NCBI GenBank assembly: GCA_002189035.1
Contig: NEEC01000329.1
Span: 1-41,219 of the forward strand
Source of the DNA: Utricularia gibba
Taxonomy: Eukaryota > Streptophyta > Magnoliopsida > Lamiales > Lentibulariaceae
Length of the DNA stretch: 41,219 nt
Reading direction: 5' to 3'
The notes beneath the pieces are model-generated. The model was not told the origin of the DNA. It did not search any database and saw nothing but the letters and a program-made list of their open reading frames with translations. Positions within the stretch are counted from its first letter, which is position 1. Each line of letters begins with the position of its first letter. Positions 1 to 13,478 of the stretch are shown piece by piece. The position numbers were made by a program, and so were the translations under genes.

Positions 1-218
1 AAAATACGGAATGGTGCACGAGGCCTGCATCAGGTGTGGGTTGGAACACACCGTGCATTGTAAGGGATCGCCTCAAAACAAAAATTTCACACCTTCCAAT
101 GAAATGCATATGTTTTGCAAGCGAGAAATCCATTCGCGTCGAATCGGAAGTCCGAGTCGCATCATCACGTCGTGGCCACTTTGTGGCACAATTGAAGGCT
201 AATATAAGGCAATAATTC
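1..218. repeat. Partial monomer cut by the left window edge
   Basis: The window opens at about consensus position 118 of a monomer counted from SacI, within AAAATACGGAATGG, and runs to the first SacI anchor at 219. It is otherwise ordinary. The NruI region reads ATCATCACGTCGTGG, having lost about four bases of the usual ATCATCGCGAACGTCGTGG. The array must continue to the left of the window. Confidence 0.97.
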
Positions 219-3200
219 GAGCTCTGATACATCGTCGGACGACGAAGCTTCAAAACGGAAGATGACCGCCTCGGAATGAGCTTCGAAACGGTGTGTCGTG
301 TGCAACGTGGCTCATCACGGTTTTCAAGATATCGACAAAATACGGAATGGTGCACGAGGCCTTCATCAGGTGTGGGTTGGAACACACCCGTGGCATTGTA
401 AGGGATCGCCTCAAAAACAAAATTTCACACCTTCCAATGAAATCTTGTTTGAAAGCGAGAAATCCCATTCGCGTCGAATCGGAAGTCCGAGGTCGCATCA
501 TCGCGAACGTCGTGGCCACTTTGTGGCACAATTGAAGGCTAATATAAGGCAATAATTCGAGCTCTGATACATCGTCGGACGACGAAGCTTCAAAACGGAA
601 GATGACCGCCCTGGAATGAGCTTCGAAACGGTGTGTCGTGCGCAACGTGGCTCATCACGGTTTTCAAGATATCGACAAAATACGGAATGGTGCACGAGGC
701 CTGCATCAGGTGTGGGTTGGAACACACCGTGCATTGTAAGGGATCGCCTCAAAACAAAAATTTCACACCTTCCAATGAAATGCATATGTTTTGCAAGCGA
801 GAAATCCATTTCGCGTCGAATCGGAAGTCCCAGTCGCATCATCGCGAACGTCGTGGCCACTTTGTGGCACAATTGAAGGCTAATATAAGGCAATAATTCG
901 AGCTCTGATACATCGTCGGACGACGAAGCTTCAAAACGGAAGATGACCGCCTCGGAATGAGCTTCGAAACGGTGTGTCGTGCGCAACGGGCTCATCACGG
1001 TTTTCAAGATATCGAAAATACGGAATGGTGCACGAGGCCTGCATCAGGTGTGGGTTGGAACACACCCGTGGCATTGTAAGGGATCGCCTCAAAAAAAATT
1101 TCACACCTTCCAATGAAATCCATATGTCTTGAAAGCGAGAAATCCCATTCGCGTCGAATCGGAAGTCCGAGGTCGCATCATCGCGAACGTCGTGGCCACT
1201 TTGTGGCACAATTGAAGGCTAATATAAGGCAATAATTCGAGCTCTGATACATCGTCGGACGACGAAGCTTCAAAACGGAAGATGACCGCCTGGAATGAGC
1301 TTCGAAACGGTGTGTCGTGCGCAACGTGGCTCATCACGGTTTTCAAGATATCGACAAAATACGGAATGGTGCACGAGGCCTGCATCAGGTGTGGGTTGGA
1401 ACACAACCGTGGCATTGTAAGGGATCGCCTCTAAAACAAAATTTTCACACCTTCCAATGAAATGCATATGTTTTTGCAAGCGAGAAATCCATTTGCGTCG
1501 AATTGGAAGCCCCGAGTCGCATCATCGCGAACGTCGTGGCCACTTTGTGGCACAATTGAAGGCTAATATAAGGCAATAATTCGAGCTCTGATACATCGTC
1601 GGACGACGAAGCTTCAAAACGGAAGATGACCGCCTCTGGAATGAGCTTCGAAACGGTGTGTCGTGCAACAAGGCTCATCACGGTTTCAAGATATCGAAAA
1701 ATACGGAATGGTGCACGAGGCCTGCATCAGGTGTGGGTTGGAACACAACCGTGGCATTGTAAGGGATCGCCTCTAAAAAAAAAATTTCACACCTTCCAAT
1801 GAAATCCATATGTTTTGAAGCGAGAAATCCATTCGCGTCGAATCGGAAGTCCGAGTCGCATCATCGCGAACGTCGTGGCCACTTTGTGGCACAATTGAAG
1901 GCTAATATAAGGCAATAATTCGAGCTCTGATATATTGTCGGACGACAAGCTTCAAAACGGAAGATGACCGCCTGGAATGAGCTTCGAAACGGTGTGTCGT
2001 GCGAAACGTGGCTCATCACGGTTTTCAAGATATCGATAAAATACGGAATGGTGCACGAGGCCTGCATCAGGTGTGGGTTGGAACACAACCGTGGCATTGT
2101 AAGGGATCGCCTAAAACGAAAATTTCACACCTTCCAATGAAATCCATATGTTTGAAAGCGAGAAATCCCATTCGCGTCGAATCGGAAGTCCGAGGTCGCA
2201 TCATCGCGAACGTCGTGGCCACTTTGTGGCACAATTGAAGGGTAATATAAGGCAATAATTCGAGCTCTGATATATCGTCGAACGACGAAGCTTCAAAACG
2301 GAAGATGACCGCGGAATGAGCTTCGAAACGTGTGTCGTGTGCAACGTGGCTCATCACGGTTTTAAGATATCGAAAAATACGGAATGGTGCACGAGGCCTG
2401 CATCAGGTGTGGGTTGGAACACAACCGTGGCATTGTAAGGATCGCCTCTAAAACGAAAATTTCACACCTTCCAATGAAATGCCATATGTTTTGAAAGCGA
2501 GAAATCCTTCGCGTCGAATCGGAAGTCCGGTCGCATCATCGCGAACGTCGTGGCCACTTTGTGGCACAATTGAAGGGTAATATAAGGCAATAATTCGAGC
2601 TCTGATACATCGTCGGACGACGAAGCTTCAAAAGGAAGATGACCGCCCTGGAATGAGCTTCGAAACGGTGTGTCGTGCGCAACGGGCTCATCACGGTTTT
2701 CAAGATATCGACAAAATACGGAATGGTGCACGAGGCCTGCATCAGGTGTGGGTTGGAACACAACGTGGCATTGTAAGGGATCGCCTCAAAACGAAAAATT
2801 TCACACCTTCCAATGAAATGCATATGTTTTGAAGCGAGAAATCATTCGCGTCGAATCGGAAGTCCGAGTCGCATCATCGCGAACGTCGTGGCCACTTTGT
2901 GGCACAATTGAAGGCTAATATAAGGCAATAATTCGAGCTCTGATATATCGTCGGACGACGAAGCTTCAAAACGGAAGATGACCGCCAATGAGCTTCGAAA
3001 CGGTGTGTCGTGCGCAACGTGGCTCATCACGGTTTTCAAGATATCGACAAAATACGGAATGGTGCACGAGGCCTGCATCAGGTGTGGGTTGGAACACAAC
3101 CGTGGCATTGTAAGGGATCGCCTCAAAAAAAATTTCACACCTTCCAATGAAATCCATATGTTTGAAAAGCGAGAAATCCCATTCGCGTCGAATCGGAAGT

Positions 3201-4295
3201 CCGAGGTCGCATCATCGCGAACGTCGTGGCCACTTTGTGGCACAATTGAAGGGTAATATAAGGCAATAATTCGAGCTCTGATACATCGTCGGACGACGAA
3301 GCTTCAAAACGGAAGATGACCCCTGAATGAGCTTCGAAACGGTGTCGTGCAAACGTGGCTCATCACGGTTTTCAAGATATCGATAAAATACGGAATGGTG
3401 CACGAGGCCTGCATCAGGTGTGGGTTGGAACACACCGTGGCATTGTAAGGGATCGCCTCAAAACGAAAATTTCACACCTTCCAATGAAATCATATGTTTT
3501 GAAGCGAGAAATCCATTCGCGTCGAATCGGAAGTCCGAGTCGCATCATCGCGAACGTCGTGGCCACTTTGTGGCACAATTGAAGGCTAATATAAGGCAAT
3601 AATTCGAGCTCTGATATATTGTCGGACGACAAAGCTTCAAAACGGAAGATGACCGCCTGGAATGAGCTTCGAAACGGTGTGTCGTGCGCAACGTGGCTCA
3701 TCACGGTTTTCAAGATATCGACAAAATACGGAATGGTGCACGAGGCCTGCATCAGGTGTGGGTTGGAACACAACCGTGGCATTGTAAGGGATCGCCTCTA
3801 AAAACGAAAATTTCACACCTTCCAATGAAATCCATATGTCTTGAAAGCGAGAAATCCCATTCGCGTCGAATCGGAAGTCCGAGTCGCATCATCGCGAACG
3901 TCGTGGCCACTTTGTGGCACAATTGAAGGGTAATATAAGGCAATAATTCGAGCTCTGATACATCGTCGGACGACGAAGCTTCAAAAACGGAAGATGACCG
4001 CCCTGGAATGAGCTTCGAAACGGTGTGTCGTGCGCAACGTGGCTCATCACGGTTTTCAAGATATCGACAAAATACGGAATGGTGCACGAGGCCTGCATCA
4101 GGTGTGGGTTGGAACACAACCGTGGCATTGTAAGGGATCGCCTCTAAAACGAAAATTTCACACCTTCCAATGAAATGCATATGTTTTGCAAGCGAGAAAT
4201 CACATTTGCGTCGAATTGGAAGCCCCGAGTCGCATCATCGCGAACGTCGTGGCCACTTTGTGGCACAATTGAAGGCTAATATAAGGCAATAATTC
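219..4295. repeat. Array segment 1: monomers 1-12, mostly generic type
   Basis: SacI anchors are at 219, 559, 900, 1239, 1583, 1922, 2262, 2597, 2935, 3273, 3606 and 3950. Most units begin GATACATCGTCGG and carry GCGCAACG or GTGCAACG, with GGGATCGCCTC before the A-rich run. The B-type markers GATATTTAC, GGGTTCGCC and TTCATACC are absent. Two units (anchors 1239 and 3950) end in the A-type GAATTGGAAGCCCC. The unit after each one carries CAACAAGG, an early sign of the A-then-B order seen further right. Unit 3606 has TATTGTCGGACGACAAAG. Unit 3273 is short (333 bp) through several small deletions, including GATGACCCCTGAATG. Confidence 0.96.
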
Positions 4296-7200
4296 GAGCT
4301 CTGATATCGTCGGACGACGAAGCTTCAAAAACGGAAGATGACCGCCTGGAATGAGCTTCGAAACGGTGTGTCGTGTGCAACAAGGCTCATCACGGTTTTC
4401 AAGATATCAAAATACGGAATGGTGCACGAGGCCTGCATCAGGTGTGGGTTGGAACACAACCGTGGCATTGTAAGGGATCGCCTCTAAACAAAAAATTTCA
4501 TACCTTCCAATGAAATCCATATGTTTGAAGCGAGAAACCATTCGCGTCGAATCGGAAGTCCGAGTCGCATCATCGCGAACGTCGTGGCCACTTTGTGGCA
4601 CAATTGAAGGCTAATATAAGGCAATAATTCGAGCTCTGATATATTGTCGAACGACAAAGCTTCAAACGGAAGATGACCGCCTCGGAATGAGCTTCGAAAC
4701 GGTGTGTCGTGCGAAACGTGGCTCATCACGGTTTTCAAGATATCGATAAAAATACGGAATGGTGCACGAGGCCTGCATCAGGTGTGGGTTGGAACACACC
4801 GTGGCATTGTAAGGGATCGCCTCAAAAACAAAATTTCACACCTTCCAATGAAATCATATGTTTGAAGCGAGAAAACCATTCGCGTCGAATCGGAAGTCCG
4901 AGTCGCATCATCGCGAACGTCGTGGCCACTTTGTGGCACAATTGAAGGCTAATATAAGGCAATAATTCGAGCTCTGATACATTGTCGGACGACGAAGCTT
5001 CAAAACGGAAGATGACCGCCTGGAATGAGCTTCGAAACGGTGTGTCGTGCGCAACGTGGCTCATCACGGTTTTCAAGATATCGACAAAATACGGAATGGT
5101 GCACGAGGCCTGCATCAGGTGTGGGTTGGAACACAACCGTGGCATTGTAAGGGATCGCCTCTAAAAAAAATTTCACACCTTCCAATGAAATCCATATGTC
5201 TTGAAAGCGAGAAATCCCATTCGCGTCGAATCGGAAGTCCGAGGTCGCATCATCGCGAACGTCGTGGCCACTTTGTGGCACAATTGAAGGGTAATATAAG
5301 GCAATAATTCGAGCTCTGATATATTGTCGGACGACGAAGCTTCAAAACGGAAGATGACCGCCCTGGAATGAGCTTCGAAACGGTGTGTCGTGCGCAACGT
5401 GGCTCATCACGGTTTTCAAGATATCGAAAAATACGGAATGGTGCACGAGGCCTGCATCAGGTGTGGGTTGGAACACAACGTGGCATTGTAAGGGATCGCC
5501 TCTAAAACGAAATTTCACACCTTCCAATGAAATGCATATGTTTTGCAAGCGAGAAATCACATTTGCGTCGAATCGGAAGTCCCGAGTCGCATCATCGCGA
5601 ACGTCGTGGCCACTTTGTGGCACAATTGAAGGCTAATATAAGGCAATAATTCGAGCTCTGATACATCGTCGAACGACAAAGCTTCAAAACGGAAGATGAC
5701 CGCCTGGAATGAGCTTCGAAACGGTGTGTCGTGTGCAACAAGGCTCATCACGGTTTTTCAAGATATCGACAAAATACGGAATGGTGCACGAGGCCTGCAT
5801 CAGGTGTGGGTTGGAACACAACCGTGGCATTGTAAGGGTTCGCCTCTAAAAAAAAATTTCACACCTTCCAATGAAATCCATATGTCTTGAAGCGAGAAAA
5901 CCCATTCGCGTCGAATCGGAAGTCCGAGGTCGCATCATCGCGAACGTCGTGGCCACTTTGTGGCACAATTGAAGGGTAATATAAGGCAATAATTCGAGCT
6001 CTGATATATTGTCGGACGACGAAGCTTCAAAACGGAAGATGACCGCCTGGAATGAGCTTCGAAACGGTGTGTCGTGCGCAACGTGGCTCATCACGGTTTT
6101 CAAGATATCGATAAAATACGGAATGGTGCACGAGGCCTGCATCAGGTGTGGGTTGGAACACACCGTGGCATTGTAAGGGATCGCCTCAAAACAAAATTTC
6201 ACACCTTCCAATGAAATGCATATGTTTTGCAAGCGAGAAATCACATTTGCGTCGAATCGGAAGTCCCGAGTCGCATCATCGCGAACGTCGTGGCCACTTT
6301 GTGGCACAATTGAAGGCTAATATAAGGCAATAATTCGAGCTCTGATACATCGTCGAACGACAAAGCTTCAAAACGGAAGATGACCGCCTGGAATGAGCTT
6401 CGAAACGGTGTGTCGTGCGCAACGTGGCTCATCACGGTTTTCAAGATATCGACAAAATACGGAATGGTGCACGAGGCCTTCATCAGGTGTGGGTTGGAAC
6501 ACAACCGTGGCATTGTAAGGGATCGCCTCAAAAACAAAAATTTCACACCTTCCAATGAAATCCATATGTTTGAAAGCGAGAAATCCATTCGCGTCGAATC
6601 GGAAGTCCGAGTCGCATCATCGCGAACGTCGTGGCCACTTTGTGGCACAATTGAAGGGTAATATAAGGCAATAATTCGAGCTCTGATATACATCGTCGGA
6701 CGACGAAGCTTCAAAAACGGAAGATGACCCTGAATGAGCTTCGAAACGGTGTGTCGTGCGCAACGTGGCTCATCACGGTTTCAAGATATCGAAAAATACG
6801 GAATGGTGCACGAGGCCTGCATCAGGTGTGGGTTGGAAACACACCGTGCCATTGTAAGGGATCGCCTCAAAAACAAAAATTTCACACCTTCCAATGAAAT
6901 GCATATGTTTTGCAAGCGAGAAATCACATTTGCGTCGAATTGGAAGCCCCGAGTCGCATCATCGCGAACGTCGTGGCCACTTTGTGGCACAATTGAAGGC
7001 TAATATAAGGCAATAATTCGAGCTCTGATACATTGTCGGACGACGAAGCTTCAAAAACGGAAGATGACCGCTCTGGAATGAGCTTCGAAACGGTGTGTCG
7101 TGTGCAACGTGGCTCATCACGGTTTTCAAGATATCGACAAAATACGGAATGGTGCACGAGGCCTGCATCAGGTGTGGGTTGGAACACAACCGTGGCATTG

Positions 7201-8386
7201 TAAGGGATCGCCTCTAAAACAAAAATTTCACCTTCCAATGAAATCCATATGTCTTGAAGCGAGAAATCCCATTCGCGTCGAATCGGAAGTCCGAGGTCGC
7301 ATCATCGCGAACGTCGTGGCCACTTTGTGGCACAATTGAAGGCTAATATAAGGCAATAATTCGAGCTCTGATATATTGTCGGACGACGAAGCTTCAAACG
7401 GAAGATGACCGCCTGGAATGAGCTTCGAAACGGTGTGTCGTGCGCAACGTGGCTCATCACGGTTTTCAAGATATCGAAAAATACGGAATGGTGCACGAGG
7501 CCTGCATCAGGTGTGGGTTGGAACACACCCGTGGCATTGTAAGGGATCGCCTCTAAAACGAAAATTTTCACACCTTCCAATGAAATCCATATGTTTGAAA
7601 GCGAGAAATCCCATTCGCGTCGAATCGGAAGTCCGAGGTCGCATCATCGCGAACGTCGTGGCCACTTTGTGGCACAATTGAAGGGTAATATAAGGCAATA
7701 ATTCGAGCTCTGATATATTGTCGGACGACGAAGCTTCAAACGGAAGATGACCGCCCTGGAATGAGCTTCGAAACGGTGTGTCGTGCAAACGTGGCTCATC
7801 ACGGTTTTCAAGATATCGACAAAATACGGAATGGTGCACGAGGCCTGCATCAGGTGTGGGTTGGAACACAACCGTGGCATTGTAAGGGATCGCCTCTAAA
7901 ACGAAAAATTTCACACCTTCCAATGAAATGCATATGTTTTTGCAAGCGAGAAATCACATTTGCGTCGAATCGGAAGCCCCGAGTCGCATCATCGCGAACG
8001 TCGTGGCCACTTTGTGGCACAATTGAAGGCTAATATAAGGCAATAATTCGAGCTCTGATATCGTCGGACGACGAAGCTTCAAAACGGAAGATGACCGCCT
8101 GGAATGAGCTTCGAAACGGTGTGTCGTGCGCAACGTGGCTCATCACGGTTTCAAGATATCGACAAAATACGGAATGGTGCACGAGGCCTGCATCAGGTGT
8201 GGGTTGGAACACACCGTGGCATTGTAAGGGATCGCCTCTAAAACAAAAATTTCACACCTTCCAATGAAATGCTGTGTTTGAAAGCGAGAAATCCATTCGC
8301 GTCGAATCGGAAGTCCGAGGTCGCATCATCGCGAACGTCGTGGCCACTTTGTGGCACAATTGAAGGCTAATATAAGGCAATAATTC
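4296..8386. repeat. Array segment 2: monomers 13-24
   Basis: Anchors are at 4296, 4631, 4969, 5311, 5653, 5996, 6337, 6678, 7020, 7363, 7705 and 8050. The first TTCATACC variant of the window is near 4499 and the first GGGTTCGCC near 5836, in the units anchored at 4296 and 5653. Several units (5311, 5996, 6678, 7705) have GCATATGTTTT(T)GCAAG followed by ACATTTGCG, the CpG-decayed form of ATTCGCG. Unit 6678 ends in GAATTGGAAGCCCC and is followed by a unit with five A before CGG and GCTCTGG, again the A-to-B order. Unit 8050 has a unique GCTGTGTTTGAAAG in place of the NdeI region. Confidence 0.96.
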
Positions 8387-11300
8387 GAGCTCTGATATAT
8401 TGTCGAACGACAAAGCTTCAAAACGGAAGATGACCGCCTGGGAATGAGCTTCGAAACGGTGTGTCGTGCGAAACGTGGCTCATCACGGTTTTCAAGATAT
8501 CGATAAAATACGGAATGGTGCACGAGGCCTGCATCAGGTGTGGGTTGGAACACACCGTGCATTGTAAGGGATCGCCTCAAAAAAAAAATTTCACACCTTC
8601 CAATGAAATGCATATGTTTTGCAAGCGAGAAATCACATTGCGTCGAATCGGAAGTCCCAGTCGCATCATCGCGAACGTCGTGGCCACTTTGTGGCACAAT
8701 TGAAGGCTAATATAAGGCAATAATTCGAGCTCTGATACATCGTCGGACGACGAAGCTTCAAAACGGAAGATGACCGCCTGGAATGAGCTTCGAAACGGTG
8801 TGTCGTGCGCAACGTGGCTCATCACGGTTTTAAGATATCGACAAAATACGGAATGGTGCACGAGGCCTGCATCAGGTGTGGGTTGGAACACAACCGTGGC
8901 ATTGTAAGGGATCGCCTCAAAAAACGAAAATTTCACACCTTCCAATGAAATCCATATGTCTTGAAAGCGAGAAATCCCATTCGCGTCGAATCGGAAGTCC
9001 GAGGTCGCATCATCGCGAACGTCGTGGCCACTTTGTGGCACAATTGAAGGCTAATATAAGGCAATAATTCGAGCTCTGATACATCGTCGGACGACGAAGC
9101 TTCCAAACGGAAGATGACCGCCCTGGAATGAGCTTCGAAACGGTGTGTCGTGCGCAACGTGGCTCATCACGGTTTTCAAGATATCGATAAAATACGGAAT
9201 GGTGCACGAGGCCTGCATCAGGTGTGGGTTGGAACACAACGTGGCATTGTAAGGGATCGCCTCAAAAACAAAAATTTCACACCTTCCAATGAAATGCATA
9301 TGTTTTGAAGCGAGAAATCCCATTCGCGTCGAATCGGAAGTCCGAGTCGCATCATCGCGAACGTCGTGGCCACTTTGTGGCACAATTGAAGGCTAATATA
9401 AGGCAATAATTCGAGCTCTGATACATCGTCGAACGACAAGCTTCAAAACGGAAGATGACCGCCTGGAATGAGCTTCGAAACGGTGTGTCGTGCGCAACGG
9501 CTCATCACGGTTTTCAAGATATCGACAAAATACGGAATGGTGCACGAGGCCTTCATCAGGTGTGGGTTGGAACACACCGGCATTGTAAGGGATCGCCTCA
9601 AAACAAAAATTTCACACCTTCCAATGAAATCCATATGTTTTGAAAGCGAGAAATCCCATTCGCGTCGAATCGGAAGTCCGAGGTCGCATCATCGCGAACG
9701 TCGTGGCCACTTTGTGGCACAATTGAAGGGTAATATAAGGCAATAATTCGAGCTCTGATATATTGTCGGACGACGAAGCTTCCAAAACGGAAGATGACCG
9801 CCCTGGAATGAGCTTCGAAACGGTGTGTCGTGCGCAACGTGGCTCATCACGGTTTCAAGATATCGATAAAATACGGAATGGTGCACGAGGCCTGCATCAG
9901 GTGTGGGTTGGAACACAACCGTGCATTGTAAGGGATCGCCTCAAAAACAAAAATTTCACACCTTCCAATGAAATGCATATGTTTTGCAAGCGAGAAATCA
10001 CATTTGCGTCGAATTGGAAGCCCGAGTCGCATCATCGCGTAACGTCGTGGCCACTTTGTGGCACAATTGAAGGCTAATATAAGGCAATAATTCGAGCTCT
10101 GATACATCGTCGACGACGAAGCTTCAAAAACGGAAGATGACCGCTCTGGAATGAGCTTCGAAACGGTGTGTCGTGTGCAACAAGGCTCATCACGGTTTTC
10201 AAGATATTTACAAAATACGGAATGGTGCACGAGGCCTGCATCAGGTGTGGGTTGGAACACAACCGTGGCATTGTAAGGGTTCGCCTCTAAAACAAAAATT
10301 TCATACCTTCCAATGAAATCCATATGTCTTGAAAGCGAGAAAACCCATTCGCGTCGAATCGGAAGTCCGAGGTCGCATCATCGCGAACGTCGTGGCCACT
10401 TTGTGGCACAATTGAAGGCTAATATAAGGCAATAATTCGAGCTCTGATACATCGTCGGACGACGAAGCTTCAAAAACGGAAGATGACCGCCGGAATGAGC
10501 TTCGAAACGGTGTGTCGTGTGCAACGTGGCTCATCACGGTTTTCAAGATATCGAAAAATACGGAATGGTGCACGAGGCCTGCATCAGGTGTGGGTTGGAA
10601 CACAACCGTGGCATTGTAAGGGATCGCCTCTAAAACAAAAATTTCACACCTTCCAATGAAATCCATATGTTTGAAGCGAGAAATCCCATTCGCGTCGAAT
10701 CGGAAGTCCGAGTCGCATCATCGCGAACGTCGTGGCCACTTTGTGGCACAATTGAAGGCTAATATAAGGCAATAATTCGAGCTCTGATATATCGTCGGAC
10801 GACGAAGCTTCAAAACGGAAGATGACCGCCTGGAATGAGCTTCGAAACGGTGTGTCGTGCAAACGTGGCTCATCACGGTTTTCAAGATATCGACAAAATA
10901 CGGAATGGTGCACGAGGCCTGCATCAGGTGTGGGTTGGAACACAACGTGGCATTGTAAGGGATCGCCTCAAAACAAAAATTTCACACCTTCCAATGAAAT
11001 GCATATGTTTTGAAGCGAGAAATCCATTCGCGTCGAATCGGAAGTCCGAGTCGCATCATCGCGAACGTCGTGGCCACTTTGTGGCACAATTGAAGGCTAA
11101 TATAAGGCAATAATTCGAGCTCTGATACATCGTCGGACGACGAAGCTTCAAAACGGAAGATGACCGCCTGGAATGAGCTTCGAAACGGTGTGTCGTGCGC
11201 AACGTGGCTCATCACGGTTTTCAAGATATCGACAAAATACGGAATGGTGCACGAGGCCTTCATCAGGTGTGGGTTGGAACACAACGTGGCATTGTAAGGG

Positions 11301-12481
11301 ATCGCCTCAAAAACAAAAATTTCACCTTCCAATGAAATGCATATCTTTTGCAAGCGAGAAATCACATTTGCGTCGAATTGGAAGCCCCGAGTCGCATCAT
11401 CGCGAACGTCGTGGCCACTTTGTGGCACAATTGAAGGCTAATATAAGGCAATAATTCGAGCTCTGATACATCGTCGGACGACGAAGCTTCAAAAACGGAA
11501 GATGACCGCCTGGAATGAGCTTCGAAACGGTGTGTCGTGTGCAACAAGGCTCATCACGGTTTCAAGATATCGACAAAATACGGAATGGTGCACGAGGCCT
11601 GCATCAGGTGTGGGTTGGAACACAACCGTGGCATTGTAAGGGATCGCCTCTAAAACAAAAATTTCACCTTCCAATGAAATGCATATGTTTTGAAAGCGAG
11701 AAATCCCATTCGCGTCGAATCGGAAGTCCGAGGTCGCATCATCGCGAACGTCGTGGCCACTTTGTGGCACAATTGAAGGGTAATATAAGGCAATAATTCG
11801 AGCTCTGATATATCGTCGACGACGAAGCTTCAAAAACGGAAGATGACCGCCTGGAATGAGCTTCGAAACGGTGTGTCGTGTGCAACAAGGCTCATCACGG
11901 TTTTCAAGATATCGACAAAATACGGAATGGTGCACGAGGCCTGCATCAGGTGTGGGTTGGAACACAACCGTGGCATTGTAAGGGATCGCCTCTAAAACAA
12001 AAATTTCACACCTTCCAATGAAATCCATATGTTTGAAGCGAGAAAACCCATTCGCGTCGAATCGGAAGTCCGAGGTCGCATCATCGCGAACGTCGTGGCC
12101 ACTTTGTGGCACAATTGAAGGCTAATATAAGGCAATAATTCGAGCTCTGATACATCGTCGGACGACGAAGCTTCAAAAAACGGAAGATGACCGCCTGGAA
12201 TGAGCTTCGAAACGGTGTGTCGTGTGCAAAGGCTCATCACGGTTTTCAAGATATTTACAAAATACGGAATGGTGCACGAGGCCTGCATCAGGTGTGGGTT
12301 GGAACACAACCGTGGCATTGTAAGGGTCGCCTCTAAACAAAAATTTCATACCTTCCAATGAAATCCATATGTTTGAAGCGAGAAAACCCATTCGCGTCGA
12401 ATCGGAAGTCCGAGGTCGCATCATCGCGAACGTCGTGGCCACTTTGTGGCACAATTGAAGGCTAATATAAGGCAATAATTC
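8387..12481. repeat. Array segment 3: monomers 25-36, first full B-type units
   Basis: Anchors are at 8387, 8727, 9071, 9413, 9750, 10094, 10439, 10779, 11117, 11458, 11800 and 12142. The unit at 10094 is the first to combine all B markers: five A before CGG, GCTCTGG, GTGCAACAAGG, GATATTTAC, GGGTTCGCC, TTCATACC and AAACCCATTCG. It follows an A-type unit at 9750 (GATAAAATAC, ACATTTGCG, GAATTGGAAGCCCG). A second B-like unit is at 12142 (GATATTTAC, TTCATACC). Unit 9750 also has the rare CATCGCGTAACG insertion at 10037, shared with a unit about 16 kb away. Confidence 0.96.
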
Positions 12482-13174
12482 GAGCTCTGATATATTGTCG
12501 GACGACAAAGCTTCAAAACGGAAGATGACCGCTCGGAATGAGCTTCGAAACGGTGTGTCGTGCGCAACGTGGCTCATCACGGTTTTCAAGATATCGATAA
12601 AATACGGAATGGTGCACGAGGCCTGCATCAGGTGTGGGTTGGAACACACCGTGGCATTGTAAGGGATCGCCTCAAAAACGAAAATTTCACACCTTCCAAT
12701 GAAATGCATATGTTTGAAGCGAGAAATCCATTCGCGTCGAATCGGAAGTCCGAGTCGCATCATCGCGAACGTCGTGGCCACTTTGTGGCACAATTGAAGG
12801 CTAATATAAGGCAATAATTCGAGCTCTGATACATCGTCGAACGACGAAGCTTCAAAACGGAAGATGACCGCCTGGAATGAGCTTCGAAACGGTGTGTCGT
12901 GCGCAACGTGGCTCATCACGGTTTTAAGATATCGACAAAATACGGAATGGTGCACGAGGCCTGCATCAGGTGTGGGTTGGAACACAACCGTGGCATTGTA
13001 AGGGATCGCCTCAAAAACAAAAATTTCACACCTTCCAATGAAATCCATATGTTTGAAAGCGAGAAATCCATTCGCGTCGAATCGGAAGTCCGAGGTCGCA
13101 TCATCGCGAACGTCGTGGCCACTTTGTGGCACAATTGAAGGCTAATATAAGGCAATAATTCGAGCTCTGATACA

Positions 13175-13188
13175 TCGTCGGACGACGA
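13175..13188. repeat. Short inverted repeat in the monomer (reference copy)
   Basis: The arms TCGTCG and CGACGA are perfect reverse complements separated by GA, just after the SacI site. Many units keep both arms. A second common form is TTGTCG with CGACAA, which still pairs. Mixed forms (TTGTCG with CGACGA) are also common, so pairing is not strictly preserved. The spacer varies between GA and AA, or is missing one base. It could be a dyad recognition site or simply a CpG-rich palindrome; no function can be assigned. Confidence 0.6.
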
Positions 13189-13353
13189 AGCTTCAAAACG
13201 GAAGATGACCGCCTGGAATGAGCTTCGAAACGGTGTGTCGTGCGCAACGTGGCTCATCACGGTTTTCAAGATATCGACAAAATACGGAATGGTGCACGAG
13301 GCCTGCATCAGGTGTGGGTTGGAACACAACGTGGCATTGTAAGGGATCGCCTC

Positions 13354-13367
13354 AAAAACAAAAATTT
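13354..13367. repeat. A-rich tract with AAAATTT, length-variable (reference copy)
   Basis: This run follows GATCGCCTC and ends in AAAATTTCAC. It is the most length-variable place in the monomer: copies have between about 7 and 13 bases of A with or without an interrupting C or G, and with or without a leading T (CCTCTAAAAC against CCTCAAAAAC). AnTn tracts are known to bend DNA and influence nucleosome placement. Part of the length variation could be homopolymer error in the sequence. Confidence 0.6.
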
Positions 13368-13455
13368 CACACCTTCCAATGAAATGCATATGTTTTGCAA
13401 GCGAGAAATCCATTCGCGTCGAATCGGAAGTCCGAGTCGCATCATCGCGAACGTC

Positions 13456-13478
13456 GTGGCCACTTTGTGGCACAATTG
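13456..13478. repeat. Near-invariant dyad-rich block (reference copy)
   Basis: Three palindromic elements overlap within 23 bp: GTGGCCAC (perfect, 13456-13463), TTGTG-G-CACAA (13465-13475) and CAATTG (13473-13478). GCCAC-TTT-GTGGC can also form a small stem-loop. By eye the block is intact in nearly all copies. Exceptions are a CCA loss near 20251, a seven-base loss near 21925, TTTGGGCAC near 23640 and 39344, and one lost C near 26704. The conservation could mark a bound protein, or could just reflect homogenisation. Confidence 0.55.

Noticed and set aside
293-555. Plus-strand frames of 60-110 codons in nearly every monomer, with Cys and His residues (CIRCGLEH) that look faintly like a zinc-binding motif
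   Set aside because: The Cys and His pattern is a by-product of GCATCAGGTGTGGGTTGGAA and occurs in every copy; frames are broken at different places by indels in neighbouring copies. No start context, conserved end or domain supports a gene.
12173-13132. Long minus-strand open frames (319 codons here; also 37874-38779, 25660-26511, 19806-20528, 27973-28677, 21005-21691)
   Set aside because: They run through two to three satellite monomers and repeat the same peptide pieces in shifting frames. Unit length is not a multiple of three, indels are not frame-preserving between copies, and no known domain is visible. The open frames follow from the low stop density of the monomer on that strand.
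13175-13188. Compensatory base changes in the short inverted repeat (TCGTCG/CGACGA versus TTGTCG/CGACAA)
   Set aside because: Mixed forms TTGTCG with CGACGA are common (about 35 copies by eye) and the opposite mix also occurs, so pairing is not maintained. CpG transitions and subtype descent explain the association.
13415-13431. CENP-B box-like sequence around CATTCGCGTCGAATCGG and its complement
   Set aside because: The required spacing TTCG-N4-A-N2-CGGG is not met on either strand; key bases differ, and the match is no better than chance in a CpG-rich sequence.
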